Assembly: GCA_002286715.1 (NCBI GenBank)
Contig: NSJX01000046.1
Location: 67,446-131,445, forward strand
Length of the DNA: 64,000 bases
Source: Dentipellis sp. KUC8613
Taxonomy: Eukaryota > Basidiomycota > Agaricomycetes > Russulales > Hericiaceae
Direction: 5' to 3'
In this document: positions 1 to 12,366 of the stretch, piece by piece
How positions within the stretch are numbered: position 1 is the stretch's first letter
How the letters are laid out: every line of letters starts with the position of its first letter
Made by a program: the position numbers and the translations under genes
Notes under the pieces: generated by a model
What the model was told of the DNA's origin: nothing
What the model saw: the letters and a program-made list of their open reading frames with translations, nothing else
The model's database searches: none

Positions 1-2444
1 GCACCTACAAGCCGCAGATGCGCGTGTGGGACCTGGACCAGCTCTCGCTGAAGTTCGAGCGGCACTCGGACGCGGAGAACGTGGACTTTGAGGTGAGTGC
101 TCCGTCTCCGGTGTCCCCAGCCTTGGAAATTGAAGTTTTCCCGAGGTGGTTGATTGGGCGCACCCCTCTCCCCATCTCTGCTCCCATTCCATTCCCCCTT
201 CCGCGATGTGCAGTATCTAAACGCCTCTACAGATCTTGTCGGACGACTGGACCAAGACGATCCACCTGCAGGCGGACCGCTCGATCGAGCTGCACACACA
301 AGGCGGGACGCACTACCGCACCCGAATACCGCGGTTCGGGCGGGCGCTCGCGTACCATTTCCCGACCTGTGATGCGCTCGTCGGCGCGTCCGGGTCTGAA
401 GTGTACCGGCTGAACCTCGACCAAGGGCGGTTCCTCAACCCGCTCGTGCTCGGCGGCGACGACGGCGTCGACGGCGTGAACGCCATCGACATCAACTCCG
501 CGCACGGGCTGTGGGCGTTCGGCGTCGAGGGGAACGGCACGGTCGAGTTCTGGGACCCGCGGTCGCGGACGAACGTCGGCGTGCTGCACCTGCCGCGCAG
601 CCTGCTCGTACAGGGCAGCGCGCTCGGCTCATCCCTTCTCCCCGGGGTCGATGGCGCGGGCGGGGCCTCGCTGTCCGTGACCGCTCTCGCTTCGCGATCG
701 GACGGCCTGTCGTATGCAGTGGGGACATCCACGGGGCACACGCTACTGTACGACATCCGGTCGCCCAGGCCGTTCGCGAGCAAGGATCAAGGGTACGGGC
801 TGCCGGTGAAGAAGGTGCTGTGGGTCGAGGGCGGGAGCAGGATGGCGGGCGACGGGCTGGTGCTTAGTGCGGACAAGAAGGTGGTGAAGATCTGGGACCG
901 TAACAGCGTGGGTCGCCCTTCTCGGTCGTTCTCGTCCCCGTCTGCGCTGCGTGGCTGACCCCTGTGTTGCTGTCCAGCCCGCGGCGAATTTCACCGCGCT
1001 GACGCCAGCTTACGACCTCAACGACATCCACCACGTCCCCGGCAGCGGCCTGCTCATGACGGCGAACGAGGGCATCCAGATGACGACGTACTACATTCCG
1101 CAGCTCGGCCCTGCGCCCCGGTGGGCGTCGTTCCTGGAGAACCTCACGGAGGAGATGGAGGAGGGCGGCGGCGGAACTCGCAGTATCTACGAGGACTACA
1201 AATTCGTCTCGCGCGCAGAGCTCGCAACGTAAGTGCCCCCCTTCTCTCTTCCGCCGCCTTATCGCATGTGTTCATACGCCTTTGCAGGCTGGGTCTGGAC
1301 CACCTCACCGGCACCCCGGCGCTCAAGCCGTACATGCACGGCTACTTCATTTCGCTCAAGCTGTACGACACGGCCCGCGTTATCACGAACCCGTACGTGT
1401 ACGAAGAGCAGCGCGAGAAGATGGTCAAGGAGAAGCTGGACAAGCTCGTCGAGGGCCGCATCCGGGCCCGCAAGGACCAGGCGAGCGTCAAGGTCAACAA
1501 GGCGCTCGCGGAGAAGGTGGCCCGGGAGGAGGAGCGTGCGCGCAAGCGCGAGGAGCGCAGGGCGCGCAAGGGTGCCGCTGCGGATGGCGAGGCAATGGAG
1601 GTTGACGACGAGGCGGGGGCGAAGAAGGGCAAGAAGGCGAACCTGCTCACGGATCCTCGGTTCAAGGCACTCTTCGAGGATCCCGAGTTTGCGGTGGACG
1701 AGAACAGCAGGGAGTTTGCGCTGCTCAACCCGTCGACGGTGGCACAGCGCAAGAGCCACGGTGGCGAAGAAGAGGGGAGGGGTGCGGCACGGCAGCGGAC
1801 AGCAGTGGAAAGTGAAGAGGAGGCGAGCGACAGACCGTCATCGGATGAAGACGAAAGCGAGAGCGAAGAGTCAAGCGAGGACAGTAGTGATGCTGGTGGT
1901 ACGTGTAATCCATTTTCTCCTCAAGTGATGTCCTAACACCCTTATTGTAGATTTACACCCAGCTCAGAATCGACCCTCTTATCGCGCTCCCAAGTCAACG
2001 GGCCGGCCAACAAAGCCCAGCGTGCACATGGTCCCCCTCAACGCACAATCCTCAAAATCTGCAACCAACAAAGACGCTACCTTCGGCCAACGACGCTCTG
2101 CAACAGCTCGCACTGAGTCGAAATCCTCCGGCTTCGGACAAGCAGCACAAGAGCATGTCGTGCAGAAAGCTGACGGCACCATCGAGATGAGCTGGGTGCC
2201 CGCGCCGAAACCCAAAGGCGCACGGGGTCATGCAGACGAAGATGACGAGGACATGGGTGGGAGAAGAGGCAAGGGTAAATCGAAGGAGCGGGATTCGCGG
2301 AAGGGCGTCGAGCGATTCGGTGCGGGGATGGAGCGGGGTGGTGAGGACCCTGCGAAAACGGTCAGCGAGCAAGACCGGTCCGGGAGGAAGGAGCGCAGGA
2401 AGGGCGTGCGCAGTGGGAGCAAAAATGCCTTTAGAGGGATGTAG
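1..2444 (+). CDS. ENP2: Enp2/NOL10 ribosome biogenesis protein, 5' end cut off
   Basis: This is the C-terminal part of the nucleolar WD-repeat protein Enp2 (NOL10), which acts in early processing of the small ribosomal subunit. Exons read as 1-92, 233-907, 978-1228, 1288-1898 and 1951-2444, with all phases consistent, giving about 706 visible residues. The first exon opens with YKPQMRVWDLDQLSLKFERH, and the second carries WD-type blades with the SDDWTKTIHLQADRSIELH stretch. Residues encoded near 1640-1735 form the NUC153 signature (LTDPRFKALFEDPEFAVDE). An acidic serine-rich block follows, then a basic tail ending in NAFRGM, as expected of a nucleolar factor. The start codon and the first roughly 150 residues lie to the left of the window. 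Family assignment is secure. Confidence 0.93.
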
Positions 2445-2971
2445 CATCGACAGTGCTGATTGTATCTGTTTTTGTATACTACTTACCCTTGGATTATGGC
2501 GTAGTCCGACACAGCTGTGAAATGCAGCAACACGCGGAGTTGGGTGGTCCTGCATTGCAATGAAGAGGACCCACCGGTCATCTAATTGGGTGAGGCCCAA
2601 TCGCGAGTCCATTGCCCGCCAAAAGACTGGGTCATTTTGCGAGATGAAACGTCGCAATGTAGTGTTTGACGCTATACCTCAATTGTGACCGCTGCCTCCG
2701 ATGTGCGCGCCTCTGCACTTCAGCGCTAGCAATATGAACGGATATCATAAGCGCCCGACTCCTACGCGTCACGAGAGCGTGGCTAGCGTCTGTGACACGT
2801 GACGGGAGGGACAAGCCGGCGGCAGCGACTTTTGCGCGACGCGTCTAGCCTCGTCAAGCGTGCACTCGGCCAGGTTCCAGCACTGCCAGCCTTCCCCCTA
2901 CCCTACAGTTCCCCAGTGGACAAACTAATTGCATATCTTCAGGGCACTTTGTTTCTTGCTCAAAATCGTGC
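2445..2971. other. intergenic spacer
   Basis: This is the 3' end of ENP2 and the 5' region of the next gene. Open frames here are short, disagree between strands and have no recognisable motif. I see no RNA gene. Confidence 0.6.
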
Positions 2972-5605
2972 ATGACGTCCCAAGAGGCTGGAAGCAGCAG
3001 CTCAGGCACCCCGTTCCACGAGAAGGACTTCCTCTAGTGCGTTTTCCGCGGTCTTTCAGGCAGCGCGCCCTTCTCACCTCGCATGTCGACCAGCTCGGTC
3101 CTCAATCTCCCCAGGTCTGCCTCGGACAATGAGGTAAGGGAGCGCTACCGCACCCTGTCGGTGCAGTTCCACCCGGACAAGCACGTCGGCGACCCCACAC
3201 GGCACGACACTGCGACTGCACGCTTCCTCGAAATCCAGAAGGCATACGAAGGTGCGTTGCCGTTATGTTTCCGTCTACTCGTCCCGCTCACACAGGGTGT
3301 TTCACTCTTTGCGCGGTCCCGGCGCACCAGTATTATCCGACCCATTCCTACGGTGCGTCTGCCCGTGCCTCGCGCGTGCAGGACATCATTAATTTACACG
3401 CGTGTGTATCAACAGACAGGTATACGACATCTATGGTGCGCACCGTTGATCTTCCGCGGGGGCATCGTGGCGCTGATTCTCATGTCATGTCGCGAAGGCT
3501 TCGAAGGGCTCAGCAAGTCCTGGCCCGCGGACCTGCGAGCCAAGTCACCAGAAGAAGTGCGTCGTACGCGTGCCGTACTCTCTGTGCGCTTTGTATGTCA
3601 GAGCGTGTAAAGTTAACGTATGCGTTTAGCTTCGGAAGATCTTGACGTACGCACGTCGCGATCTCGAGGTAACAAAGATCGAAGAAGCACTCCGCCCGCG
3701 CGGGTTCGTGACTTTGGGCATCGATGCGCGCTCGCTCTTCGAGCGCGACGCTGCCGCCGGAGACGACACATGGACGGAAGACCTCGAACGCCGCGTGCGC
3801 GAAGTCGACCTGACGAACTTCTCCGTGCGACATAACATACAGGTGCGAGCGCACGCCATTCTTCTGCTGAGAGTATGCCCTCACTTGATCGTGTTCTAGA
3901 AACGGGTGAACGAGAAGACACGAGTGTTTGTTTCGAGTCGGCTTGCGACGATGCGGAACGGCGCTTCGAAGGCAGTCGCTGGGAATATTGTGGGCACCGT
4001 TCGGCACTCCTGGTCTCCGCGCCTCGACTTTGAGGTACGCAGCAACTTCGCCAAGTACCCCGCGACGCGCTCACATGAACATTTTAGGGGACAGCTGCAC
4101 TGATGTCCCCGCGTGTAGTGACGCTCAAAAGCACCTACCGCAACGACGAGGATGCGCTGGTCCTGGAGACGTCATTGTCGTCCACGCGCCCCTTCCCACC
4201 GCCGCTAACAGCGATATACTCCCGGCGGCTGTTCCCAAATTCACTGACGGAGGGCACGCTGATCGCGCGAACAGGTCCCACACCATCCGTGACGGCAGCA
4301 CTCACATTCACAGACCCGTTTGACATGACGGAAGAAGCAGACCTCAAAGGGCCTCGCAACGAGCGCCTGGGCTCGCCATCCGGCCTCGGCATCGGTATGC
4401 GGCAGTCAATATTTGGGGTCAGCCTCGCGGGGTTGCAGTCTGCCATCTACACTGAATGGAGCGTCGCGTTCGCGGAGATCGCAGCCAAGGCGAAGGTCGG
4501 CGCTTCGCTGGGCCTCCTGGGCCTGTCGTGGGTGCTCAGCGGCGTGTGGGGCAACGACGAGCGCGGTGTGACGACGTCAGTGGCCGTGAGCGCGTCGGGA
4601 GTCGAACTGAAGCTCGAGTGCGTCCGCGTCCGCCTGTTCTTCCGCTGCACGAGTCACGCAGCACTGACTCGGGTGACGGCACACAGCGTGAACTACCTCG
4701 GCCAGCGCATCGTGGTGCCCATCGCCATCGGCGATGACCCCGATGCAGTCCTGGGGCTCGTTACGGCAGCGGTGCCCACCGCGGCCTTCCTGCTGGCATA
4801 TCAGTTGATCCTCCAGCCGCGCCGGCGGAGGCAGCGCGCAGAGTGCGTCGACCTTCCATCGTCCTTTTCCTGCCCGCGTGCGCATCTCAGTTTCGCGCGC
4901 GCCTGCCCGCTGACGCTGCGTGCCCGCTGTCCATTTTCCCTAGGTTTTTCCGCGCGGCGCGCAGCGCGTTCGCGGACGAGCGCGCCGAGGCGCGGCGCAA
5001 GGGCGAGGAGACGGCCGCGCTGCTGCGCGAGCCCGCGCAGCGGCACATGCAGGCGGAGAAGGCGCGCGAAGGTGCGTGGTCGTGCACGCTCGAGCTCGCG
5101 CGCGGGCGGGGCCTCTGTCGCGCTCGCGTGCGCGCCGATCAGGATCAGGGACGGTAACCGGACTTTGGACAGGGCTGGTGATTATGGAGGCCACATATGG
5201 ACCCATGGATCCCGATCCGGAGGCGAGAGATCTGATGGTGGACGTCACGATCCCGCTGCAGGCTCTGGTGCAGCACGGGCAGCTGTACATTCCGGGCCAT
5301 CGCTCCAAGGTGCGTGTGGGGGCGCGTGCCCACGCCTGTCAGCGTCGTCGTGGGTGGAACGTTCGCTGACGGGACGCGACGGCAGGCGGGTGTGCAGGGC
5401 TTCTGCGATCCGGTGCCGGACTGCATGAAGGCGCTGCGGGTGCGATACACGTTTGGCGGACGCGCGCATTACGCGGAAATCCCGGACTACATGCCCGTGG
5501 TGCTGCCCCTGTCCGGTGAGCGCGCGCGTAATTGTGTTGGCCGCCTTTTTGTTGACGCTGTTGCCGGGGCAACGTGCAGACCATGCCGTCGAGGGAGGGG
5601 CGTAG
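2972..5605 (+). CDS. DNAJC11-like J-domain protein with DUF3395
   Basis: Thirteen exons splice into 592 residues: 2972-3036, 3094-3251, 3331-3352, 3416-3435, 3498-3556, 3630-3842, 3900-4034, 4088-4617, 4687-4842, 4944-5071, 5173-5309, 5386-5515 and 5580-5605. The N-terminus holds a J domain: FLYSVLNLPRSASDNEVRERYR, an intact HPD triad in FHPDKH, then AYEVLSDPFLRQVYDIYG. This J domain contains two micro-exons of 22 and 20 nt. The long middle section and the C-terminal GLVIMEATYGP-type DUF3395 region match the DNAJC11 family. In animals that family is linked to the mitochondrial outer membrane and the MICOS/SAM complexes. The HPD triad implies Hsp70 co-chaperone activity. A mitochondrial role here is inferred from family membership. 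The last exon codes only eight residues and is the least certain part. Confidence 0.88.
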
Positions 5606-6029
5606 ACGACGAAAAGGAGGGCTTGCTATTGTAGTGTGGGTCGCACGGGGTGGGGTGATAGGATTGGATATTATGGTAGCACGCGGAGGGCGGCAGACGC
5701 CGGGTTCATTATAGACGGAAGCAAACGGTGGCGGGGCGGGCGATCAGAAGCTGGCGCCTGGGCTCTGGCACCGGTCTTGTTCCTCGTAAGCACGCGTAAG
5801 TATGAGTAATTCCTGGCCTTGCCGCTGTCGTAATCGCGGCCTTCTGCATCTGATCGCATCCAGATGAGATGAAAACAAGAGTCGACATCCTCGCTCTTGC
5901 GGAACGCTGTATGGAAACTCAAATACTATAAGCTTCTTAGCCGGATCCATTCTGTCCCTGACTGCTCTCTTGTACAATTAAAGTCCTATATCTCCACCAT
6001 GCTCATCCCCCGACCCCCCACCTCCCACC
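5606..6029. other. intergenic spacer
   Basis: This 424-bp spacer lies between two plus-strand genes. It presumably holds the 3' untranslated region of the J-protein gene and the promoter of the WOPR gene. No coding frame or RNA gene was recognised. Confidence 0.5.
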
Positions 6030-7217
6030 ATGCCGCCCTCCTACCGGCAGCAGCCCACCCTCCAAAACACCCGCATCCGCTCCACCCAGGACGCCCTCCA
6101 CGTATTCTACGGCGTCGCGCGCAACGTCCTCACCCTCCTCTCCCGCCGTCTCGACGCCGAGGAGCGCAAGTTCATCCGTCCCGGCAACGTCTATGTCTGG
6201 GAGGACCGCACTGCCAGCACCGCAGAGACCACCGGCCTCAGCATGGAGCGATGGTACGTCTGCGCCCGCCCCGTCCGCGCCCCGCTCACCGTGGACGCTG
6301 TCCGCCGTCTCCAGGACAGACGGCATATCGTGGGGCCCGAGCAGGATACGCGATGTAAGCCCTTCCGTCCGATCCTGATCCTGCGGCGCGTCTCACCCCC
6401 ATCAGGAGTTTCTCTTCTACTACCAGAGGGATCCCCAGACAAACGAGCATCCGAATAACCCCGGCGGGTGAGTACATCCTTGCTCCGCCGCGCTGCCCCT
6501 GCTCATGGCGTGGCAGGCCGCCCGCGCCTCTCCAGGAGTCCGAGCGCCTCATCAAGCAGACATACAGCGTCTTCGTGTCTTTGCCTGAGGACCGCCCCCA
6601 TGACATCGTGCGTAAATGGCACCTCAGTACGTCCCGTGCGCACTAGTATCCCAGTCAGCGTACTCAGCCCGACACGTACAGCCGCGTACTTTAACCAGGC
6701 CATCGCAGACCAGCTGCAGCACATCAAGGACATCCACAACGTCGGTCGCATGCCCATCCCTGAGGACCTCTTCCGCAGCGCACGCGCTGTCAAAGGGCGA
6801 CGCGACGACCCGCGCCGGACACCGCTTGGGCAGCTCATGGGCCCGCCCTCGGACCAAGGCACACCACCGCCCAACGGTGCTCCGCTATACACCATCTTCC
6901 CCTCTGTCGCGCAGCCCCTGCCAACACAACATCAGCACCAGCACCCGCACCCGCACCCACAGCAGCACCACAGCCACTACCCTGTTGCCGTGCCTCCGCC
7001 GACGCCCGCGCTTGTCCCGCTCCAGCAGCTCGAAGCCATCTCGCGCACGGGCTCGGCGTGGCGCGACCCTGCAGACCAGCAGCTCCTGCAGCAGTTCTCT
7101 GCGCGCAGACCGTCGGGGTCGCCGCCCGACCGCCTCGCCTCGGGCAGCCCCGCCGCAGGCGAGTACGCGCTCCCGCCGGTGCCTGCGCCGCCGCGCGGGT
7201 CAGCGCCGCGGTATTAG
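6030..7217 (+). CDS. WOPR-domain (Gti1/Pac2 family) transcription regulator
   Basis: Five exons (6030-6253, 6315-6354, 6406-6467, 6517-6626, 6682-7217) give 323 residues. The first half is a WOPR domain in two blocks: RLDAEERKFIRPGNVYVWE, then RWTDGISWGPSRIRDEFLFY, the NEHPNNPGG segment, LIKQTYSVFVSL, HDIVRKWHLTAYF and DIHNVGRMPIPEDLFRS. WOPR proteins (Wor1, Ryp1, Sge1, Gti1, Pac2) bind DNA and act as switches of morphology and development in fungi. The C-terminal half is low-complexity: a His/Gln/Pro run near 6920-6980, then Pro/Ser-rich sequence typical of activation or condensation tails. The ATG at 6030 begins the frame that reaches the conserved FYGVARNVLTLLSRRL segment. A 5.1 kb non-coding stretch follows. 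Confidence 0.9.
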
Positions 7218-7581
7218 CCTCGCCCGCCTGTGCCTGTACCGCATCTGTCTCCGCCTTGTTAGACGTGTATCGTATCCCTGTCTGGGCGAGTGCGCAGGCG
7301 ACACCCGCCGCCGCCGTTGTTGTTGCTGTCCGTCGCGTTGTCGTCTCTGCTCTCTCCCGTCTCCCGCACCCACTAAATGCCCACGCCTCACACCCCTGCC
7401 CACACACGCCACCGCTCGATTCGTCCCGTTCATCCCAGTCCCACGCTATACCACTCCGTTCTTGATCCATCACGCTCCGTTGTCGCTCCGTTTTCGTTCC
7501 GCACGCACCGCACCATGATCATCGACCGCCGGGCCCGCCATGATCCATTGCAGCATCTCTGAATCGCTTCACTGCCTGTCT

Positions 7582-7608
7582 ATCTCCATCTCCATCTCCA
7601 TCTCCATA
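7582..7608. repeat. short hexanucleotide (ATCTCC)n repeat
   Basis: About four units of ATCTCC sit in tandem within the non-coding stretch, some 370 bp after the WOPR stop codon. Confidence 0.8.
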
Positions 7609-8850
7609 CCTACCTGATCTGTATTTTTACATACACTCTACGACCCCGCCACGACCGCCCTCGGACTCTCGGGCTCAGGACTCGAGGCCAGATCGTCAGC
7701 CGTCCGGCGCACGTCGGCCGCCCCGCACTGTAACCCTACTGTATTCGCAGCACCACAGTCCACGCCATTTGCATCCCTCTGTCCATGTTCAGCGCGAAAC
7801 GCCGGTCCTCCGCGCGCCGGGCACGGCCACGAGGCTCGCAGCCATCACATTTGAGGTACGCTGCGTTGCGTCGTAACACTTGCATATGACCGTGCCACTG
7901 CGAGCTCCGCGCCTGCCAGCACGCGCATTGAACATTCCTTTCGAGGAGTGCTGAAGGACCAGCCAAGGGCCGATCGAGGCCTCGCTCCGGGCACCGCGCA
8001 CACTGACACTGACAGCAGCATCGACATGCCCATAGCGTTATATGAGACATCGCCTCCGAATTGCGAATTGCAGCACCGTCCATCGCAAGCGCGCACTCCA
8101 AACCAGAGTGCGAGTGCGCCGACATCTACATACATACACTCACCGAAACGGTAACACCAACTGAAACGGTAACCGTAATTGCCTCGTCGGATTTCAGCTC
8201 GGGGCACGGCCCGGCACGAAGCAATATCGTTGGTGAGCACGCACGCTCAGCAGACTCCCATTCCCACCCCCTGCAAGCTGCCCCTGCTTCTCGCACTGAT
8301 AGAACCACACCCAGAATCCCGCCGCCCGGCGGCATCGCTGAGCCCACCCGTCTCCCACCGCGCGCAAAGGCTGCTGTCCGCGAATATACCCCGGCGCCTG
8401 GGCCTGCGCACACTCGCACAAGCACCGAGGCGTGTATGTAACAGCAGGTCAGTGAAATCACAGACCCCCGCGACTGCAGACGCCCTGCGCGCTTACCCAC
8501 CCGCAGCCCCGAGCCCGAGCGCCTACGCAGGTACCACGTCTTACCCCTTCGCTCTGAATCGCCACGCTGGGCTCCTGCGTCCTACCGACGCGGGCGCCTG
8601 CCAGGGTGTTATGCGTTATACGTTATGTGTTGTGCCAGCAGGCTCGATCACCTGCGTCGTCGTTGCGCTTCGGCGCAGCGCATACGGTATGCGGTATTCT
8701 GTATTTCTGATTGCGCAGGCTGCACATACGCCGTTACGTGAACGGTGCACTCGTACGCGTGCCGGCCCCGGAGAAGCCGTGCGTCTCGCGACGAGAGCCT
8801 GCCCGAACGAGCAGCAGCACCGCGCGCACCCGGCACCACCCCACGCGCCA

Positions 8851-8910
8851 GAACCAGAACCAGCAAGAGAACCAGAAGGACCAGAACAAGAGCAAGAACA
8901 AGAACACCCG
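8851..8910. repeat. imperfect AGAACC/AGAACA-type repeat
   Basis: A purine-rich tract repeats six-base units such as CAGAAC, AAGAGC and AAGAAC with variations. It causes an apparent Glu/Gln-rich open frame that I do not regard as a gene. Confidence 0.6.
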
Positions 8911-11900
8911 TGTCCACTGTCGATGTTCGACAGTGACGTTCGTCCTGCGCTAGCCATTCCAGGAAATCCTGCCCAGCCAAGGCAGGCGCACGGGACACGG
9001 AGGAGCTCGAAGGCAGGCCAGGGCCACCCTGCCGCTGCCGTAACTCGCGGACCTGGCGCGGGTCCGCGGACCGTGCCAATGTCGCTCGATGGAGAACCGA
9101 GCATCCAGAATCTAGATTGCAGCAGGTAAGTATGTATGTACGGTATATATGATATGATCACGATACGCCGGCGTAGACAATGGCCATCCCCGGGGCGTCT
9201 ACGGGCTGATAGACACGAGCTATCGAGCCTTCCTAAACGGACGGGCGGCAATTGCTCTGCGCATTTGCTCGGGAATGGAGAGCCATGCCCCGTGTCCGCG
9301 AGCGGCAGGGGCCATCAGGCATCAGCCGCCAGCGCGAGGATCAGAGCGCGAGGAATGCAGCGGCGAATATGTATCCACACGCCCGCCGCTGCCGTGGACC
9401 TCTTGCGTTATGCATTACGGGATGGACAAATGGACGGGAGGGCCAAGCTGCATATGCGCGTACGCGCGGAAGATCGCACGCGGCCGTGTGCTGCCCACGA
9501 GCCGGCCGCGGCATGCGTGCGGGTGCATGTGTCGCGGGCTGATCAGAATATTGCCAGCTTGCAGATAGAATTACAGCAGCACAAGATCGCAGGCTCGTAC
9601 CGGGTCTGTGCATACGCACATCCGTAAGATGGAGGGTCTTCCTGGCTTCTGACGCGGACGGCTCGGGCTTTAGCATTACGCTAAGTATGCACACGGGCAC
9701 TCACTGGACATGATATGCTCAGGGCGTGGACGTCCATAGTCCTCCGAATTGCATATGAATTCTCCAAAGCGCATTCTGTCCGGAGCCAGCTCCTATACCT
9801 GCATGCTGGCACGATGAGTCGTGAGTCATTACTCCCCACCAACGACTGCAATACTGTAAATAACACGCGCCTGATATCTCATTCCCGCTGGAATTTCCAG
9901 CAAGAACTGACTGTCGCCACTGGCTCAACAGCAATGCATCGACACCCGGGGATACGTTCAGGCCCGGCACTCTTCGGCAAATATGCAGCAAGCAACTCGA
10001 CACGCTGCCGGCATAATACACCCGGGCACGGTAGACGCCGCGGCTCGCTGATGGCAACTGCAATCTGCAATAGAGTTTAGGTTATACCCGTAAGTGCACG
10101 CAGGGGAACATACGGGCGCGGCTGTCGATGTGCAGCTGTACATGTACAGTAACAATAACGTCACTGGGACTGCGATTGGACTCGATGCGACGCATAGGCG
10201 CCGCCCGGCGTTGGTAAATCCGAAAGCTTACGCGCCTGGTTTCTGATTTCGAGCCCTGACCCTGTCAGTGTGTGTGCGGATTGGGATATTGGAAGACACC
10301 TTGAATCCTATCAGTAGGACGTTGGTGTCAGGAGACCCGCGGGCGAGAACAAGTCGGAACGCGTTCCGCGTGATCATGCCGGCGGTCATGATGCTACAGT
10401 ATGCTGAGCCTGTAGCAGGGACTCAGAATCAAAGGCGATGCCGATGCCGATGCAAAAAGGTTAAACGTACACCCACAGCCCGCTTGTCCTATGTAGGCCT
10501 GATATGCATGTTCAGATTTTCGCAGCGCGGTGCAAATTTGCGCGGATTGGTTCCGTGGTCCGTGGCCAGTGGGGTGGGAGTATGCGGAATGGAAGGTGCG
10601 AGCACATGGCGCGGTACCGACTCGACCGCTTGCAATTGAGCGTCCAAGATTCCAAGGCTCCAAGAATCCTTGTCCTTGTCCATGCTTCCGACGAACATGC
10701 AGAAGGAATGCTGTACACGGCACGCGCGTGCGCGGACAGCCGCGCCCGCAATTTTACCTATACCATATGATGAATAGATATCGGTCCAAAGTCGTGCAGC
10801 TCTGCAGTTCGACTGGCCAAGGACACTCACCATCAGGATCCGGGGCAGCCTTCTGGAACACGGACTTCCTATCTCCTGCCATCATACCAAGCAGCCCAAT
10901 AAGCGGGCTGCAAGATATAAAATTAAACCCCTCGAATGCACCTGTCAATCGCAAACATCAAACGCCGCGGACACAAGATACAGGACGTAGTCGGGCTGCA
11001 CTCACCGATTATCCACATACGTACGAGCAAGGGTATGTGGATCCGCAGGGACAGAACTAAAACAAGGACAACTGTAGAGCGCCTCCCCCGATCCCACCCG
11101 ACCGCCGTCCAAGTATGAGGGACAACGGACGCCGCGCCCGCGATCGTGGCCAGCAGCATGTCTCCAAGTACGCATCTTCGTCGAGCTGCTAGCCCGACCA
11201 TAAGGTTCAAGTTAGACCAGTAACCGGCCACGCGCCACAACCCCACATGGGCACGCCTGCCAAACGAGTATGGGGCAAGCGTGATCAGCACAGTTAAACG
11301 CCGTATCTCCTGCGGGGGTGGAGGCGGGAGTACTGCTGACCTGTTAATATCGTGCAGGGTTGCAGGGTCCTGTCGGTGTAGGCGTCAGGATACCGACATC
11401 TCCATCTCCATTGACTGTTTTATTAGTGGTGTTTCACGATTGATCATTCGGTGCGTACGACCCGAGCAATTCAATGCGAGCTTCAAGCTTGACCAAGGCG
11501 CCTCGCCGTGAATCAGCGTATGATACATCAATGCGAAGTCGACGTCGACATGATATATCCGCGACAGCGTCCTTGGCCGAGCGATGACTTGTCCATGGTG
11601 CCGCACGACACTGCTATAATCGAGAATCAACGGGCGACGGAAGCATATGCGCACTCACAACCACGCGCAACTCTAAGCGCCGGACCCAATGGCACAGCGC
11701 GTACGTTACCACCCAACCACCACCCTGGTCATTAACCACAAGGTTTAATTCGGACTCGGCGGTCGCTCGCGGGCCTCCAAGCACGATTCCAAGCACCGCT
11801 ACCGCATCACGGAGCCCATAAATCCTGACTAGTCGCAGGGCACTAGCCCGCAGAAGCCGATCACTAGTCACAATTTAATTCCGCGAGGGATGGCGGCAAC

Positions 11901-12366
11901 TGCAAGGCAACGTTGCAACGGCGTGGCCGCGTCGCGGAGGTCAACATGCGCCGCATGACCGTGGCCCTGCAAGTAGCATGGCCCATGGGACTAGCAACTG
12001 GCCAGGTCCGCGCGTCGATCCTGTCAAGAGCAATGGCGATCCACGCATCCGGTGCACGCATCCATTCGGCCTGCACACACACGGAAAGCAAAACGATCAC
12101 ATAAAACGAATGCCATAAGACACGGCCCACGCGACCCCAGGAGTCCGATCCACTTACACAACACACAACACCAGCCCACACACAGCCACGCCACATACTT
12201 GCACACGAACCACAAAATCCCGCGGCACCAAACGCCATTCCATTCCATAAATATTGCGGTGGGACCAGTTCACTACTTACAGCCACCCTGCGCCGCGCCG
12301 CCCGCATGTCGTCGCCCGTCGTCCGTCCTCTTTTATTATGCCAGGTGTAGAGAAGTGTCCAACAGT

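Larger units (their letters stand above)
7218..12366. other. 5.1 kb stretch without a supported protein gene
   Basis: This is the largest gap in the gene-dense half. Numerous open frames exist on both strands (the longest is 8179-9129, plus), but they overlap each other, lack family motifs and carry arginine/proline-biased composition expected of GC-rich non-coding DNA. Splice-like sites and simple repeats occur. It could hold a long 3' untranslated region of the WOPR gene, a non-coding RNA, and the 3' region of ERV29 on the other strand. None of these can be shown from sequence alone. Confidence 0.5.

Noticed and set aside
8179..9129. 316-codon plus-strand frame
   Set aside because: It lacks any family motif, overlaps equal-length frames on the other strand and is rich in Arg, Pro, Ala and repeat-derived Glu/Gln. 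This is expected from random GC-rich DNA.
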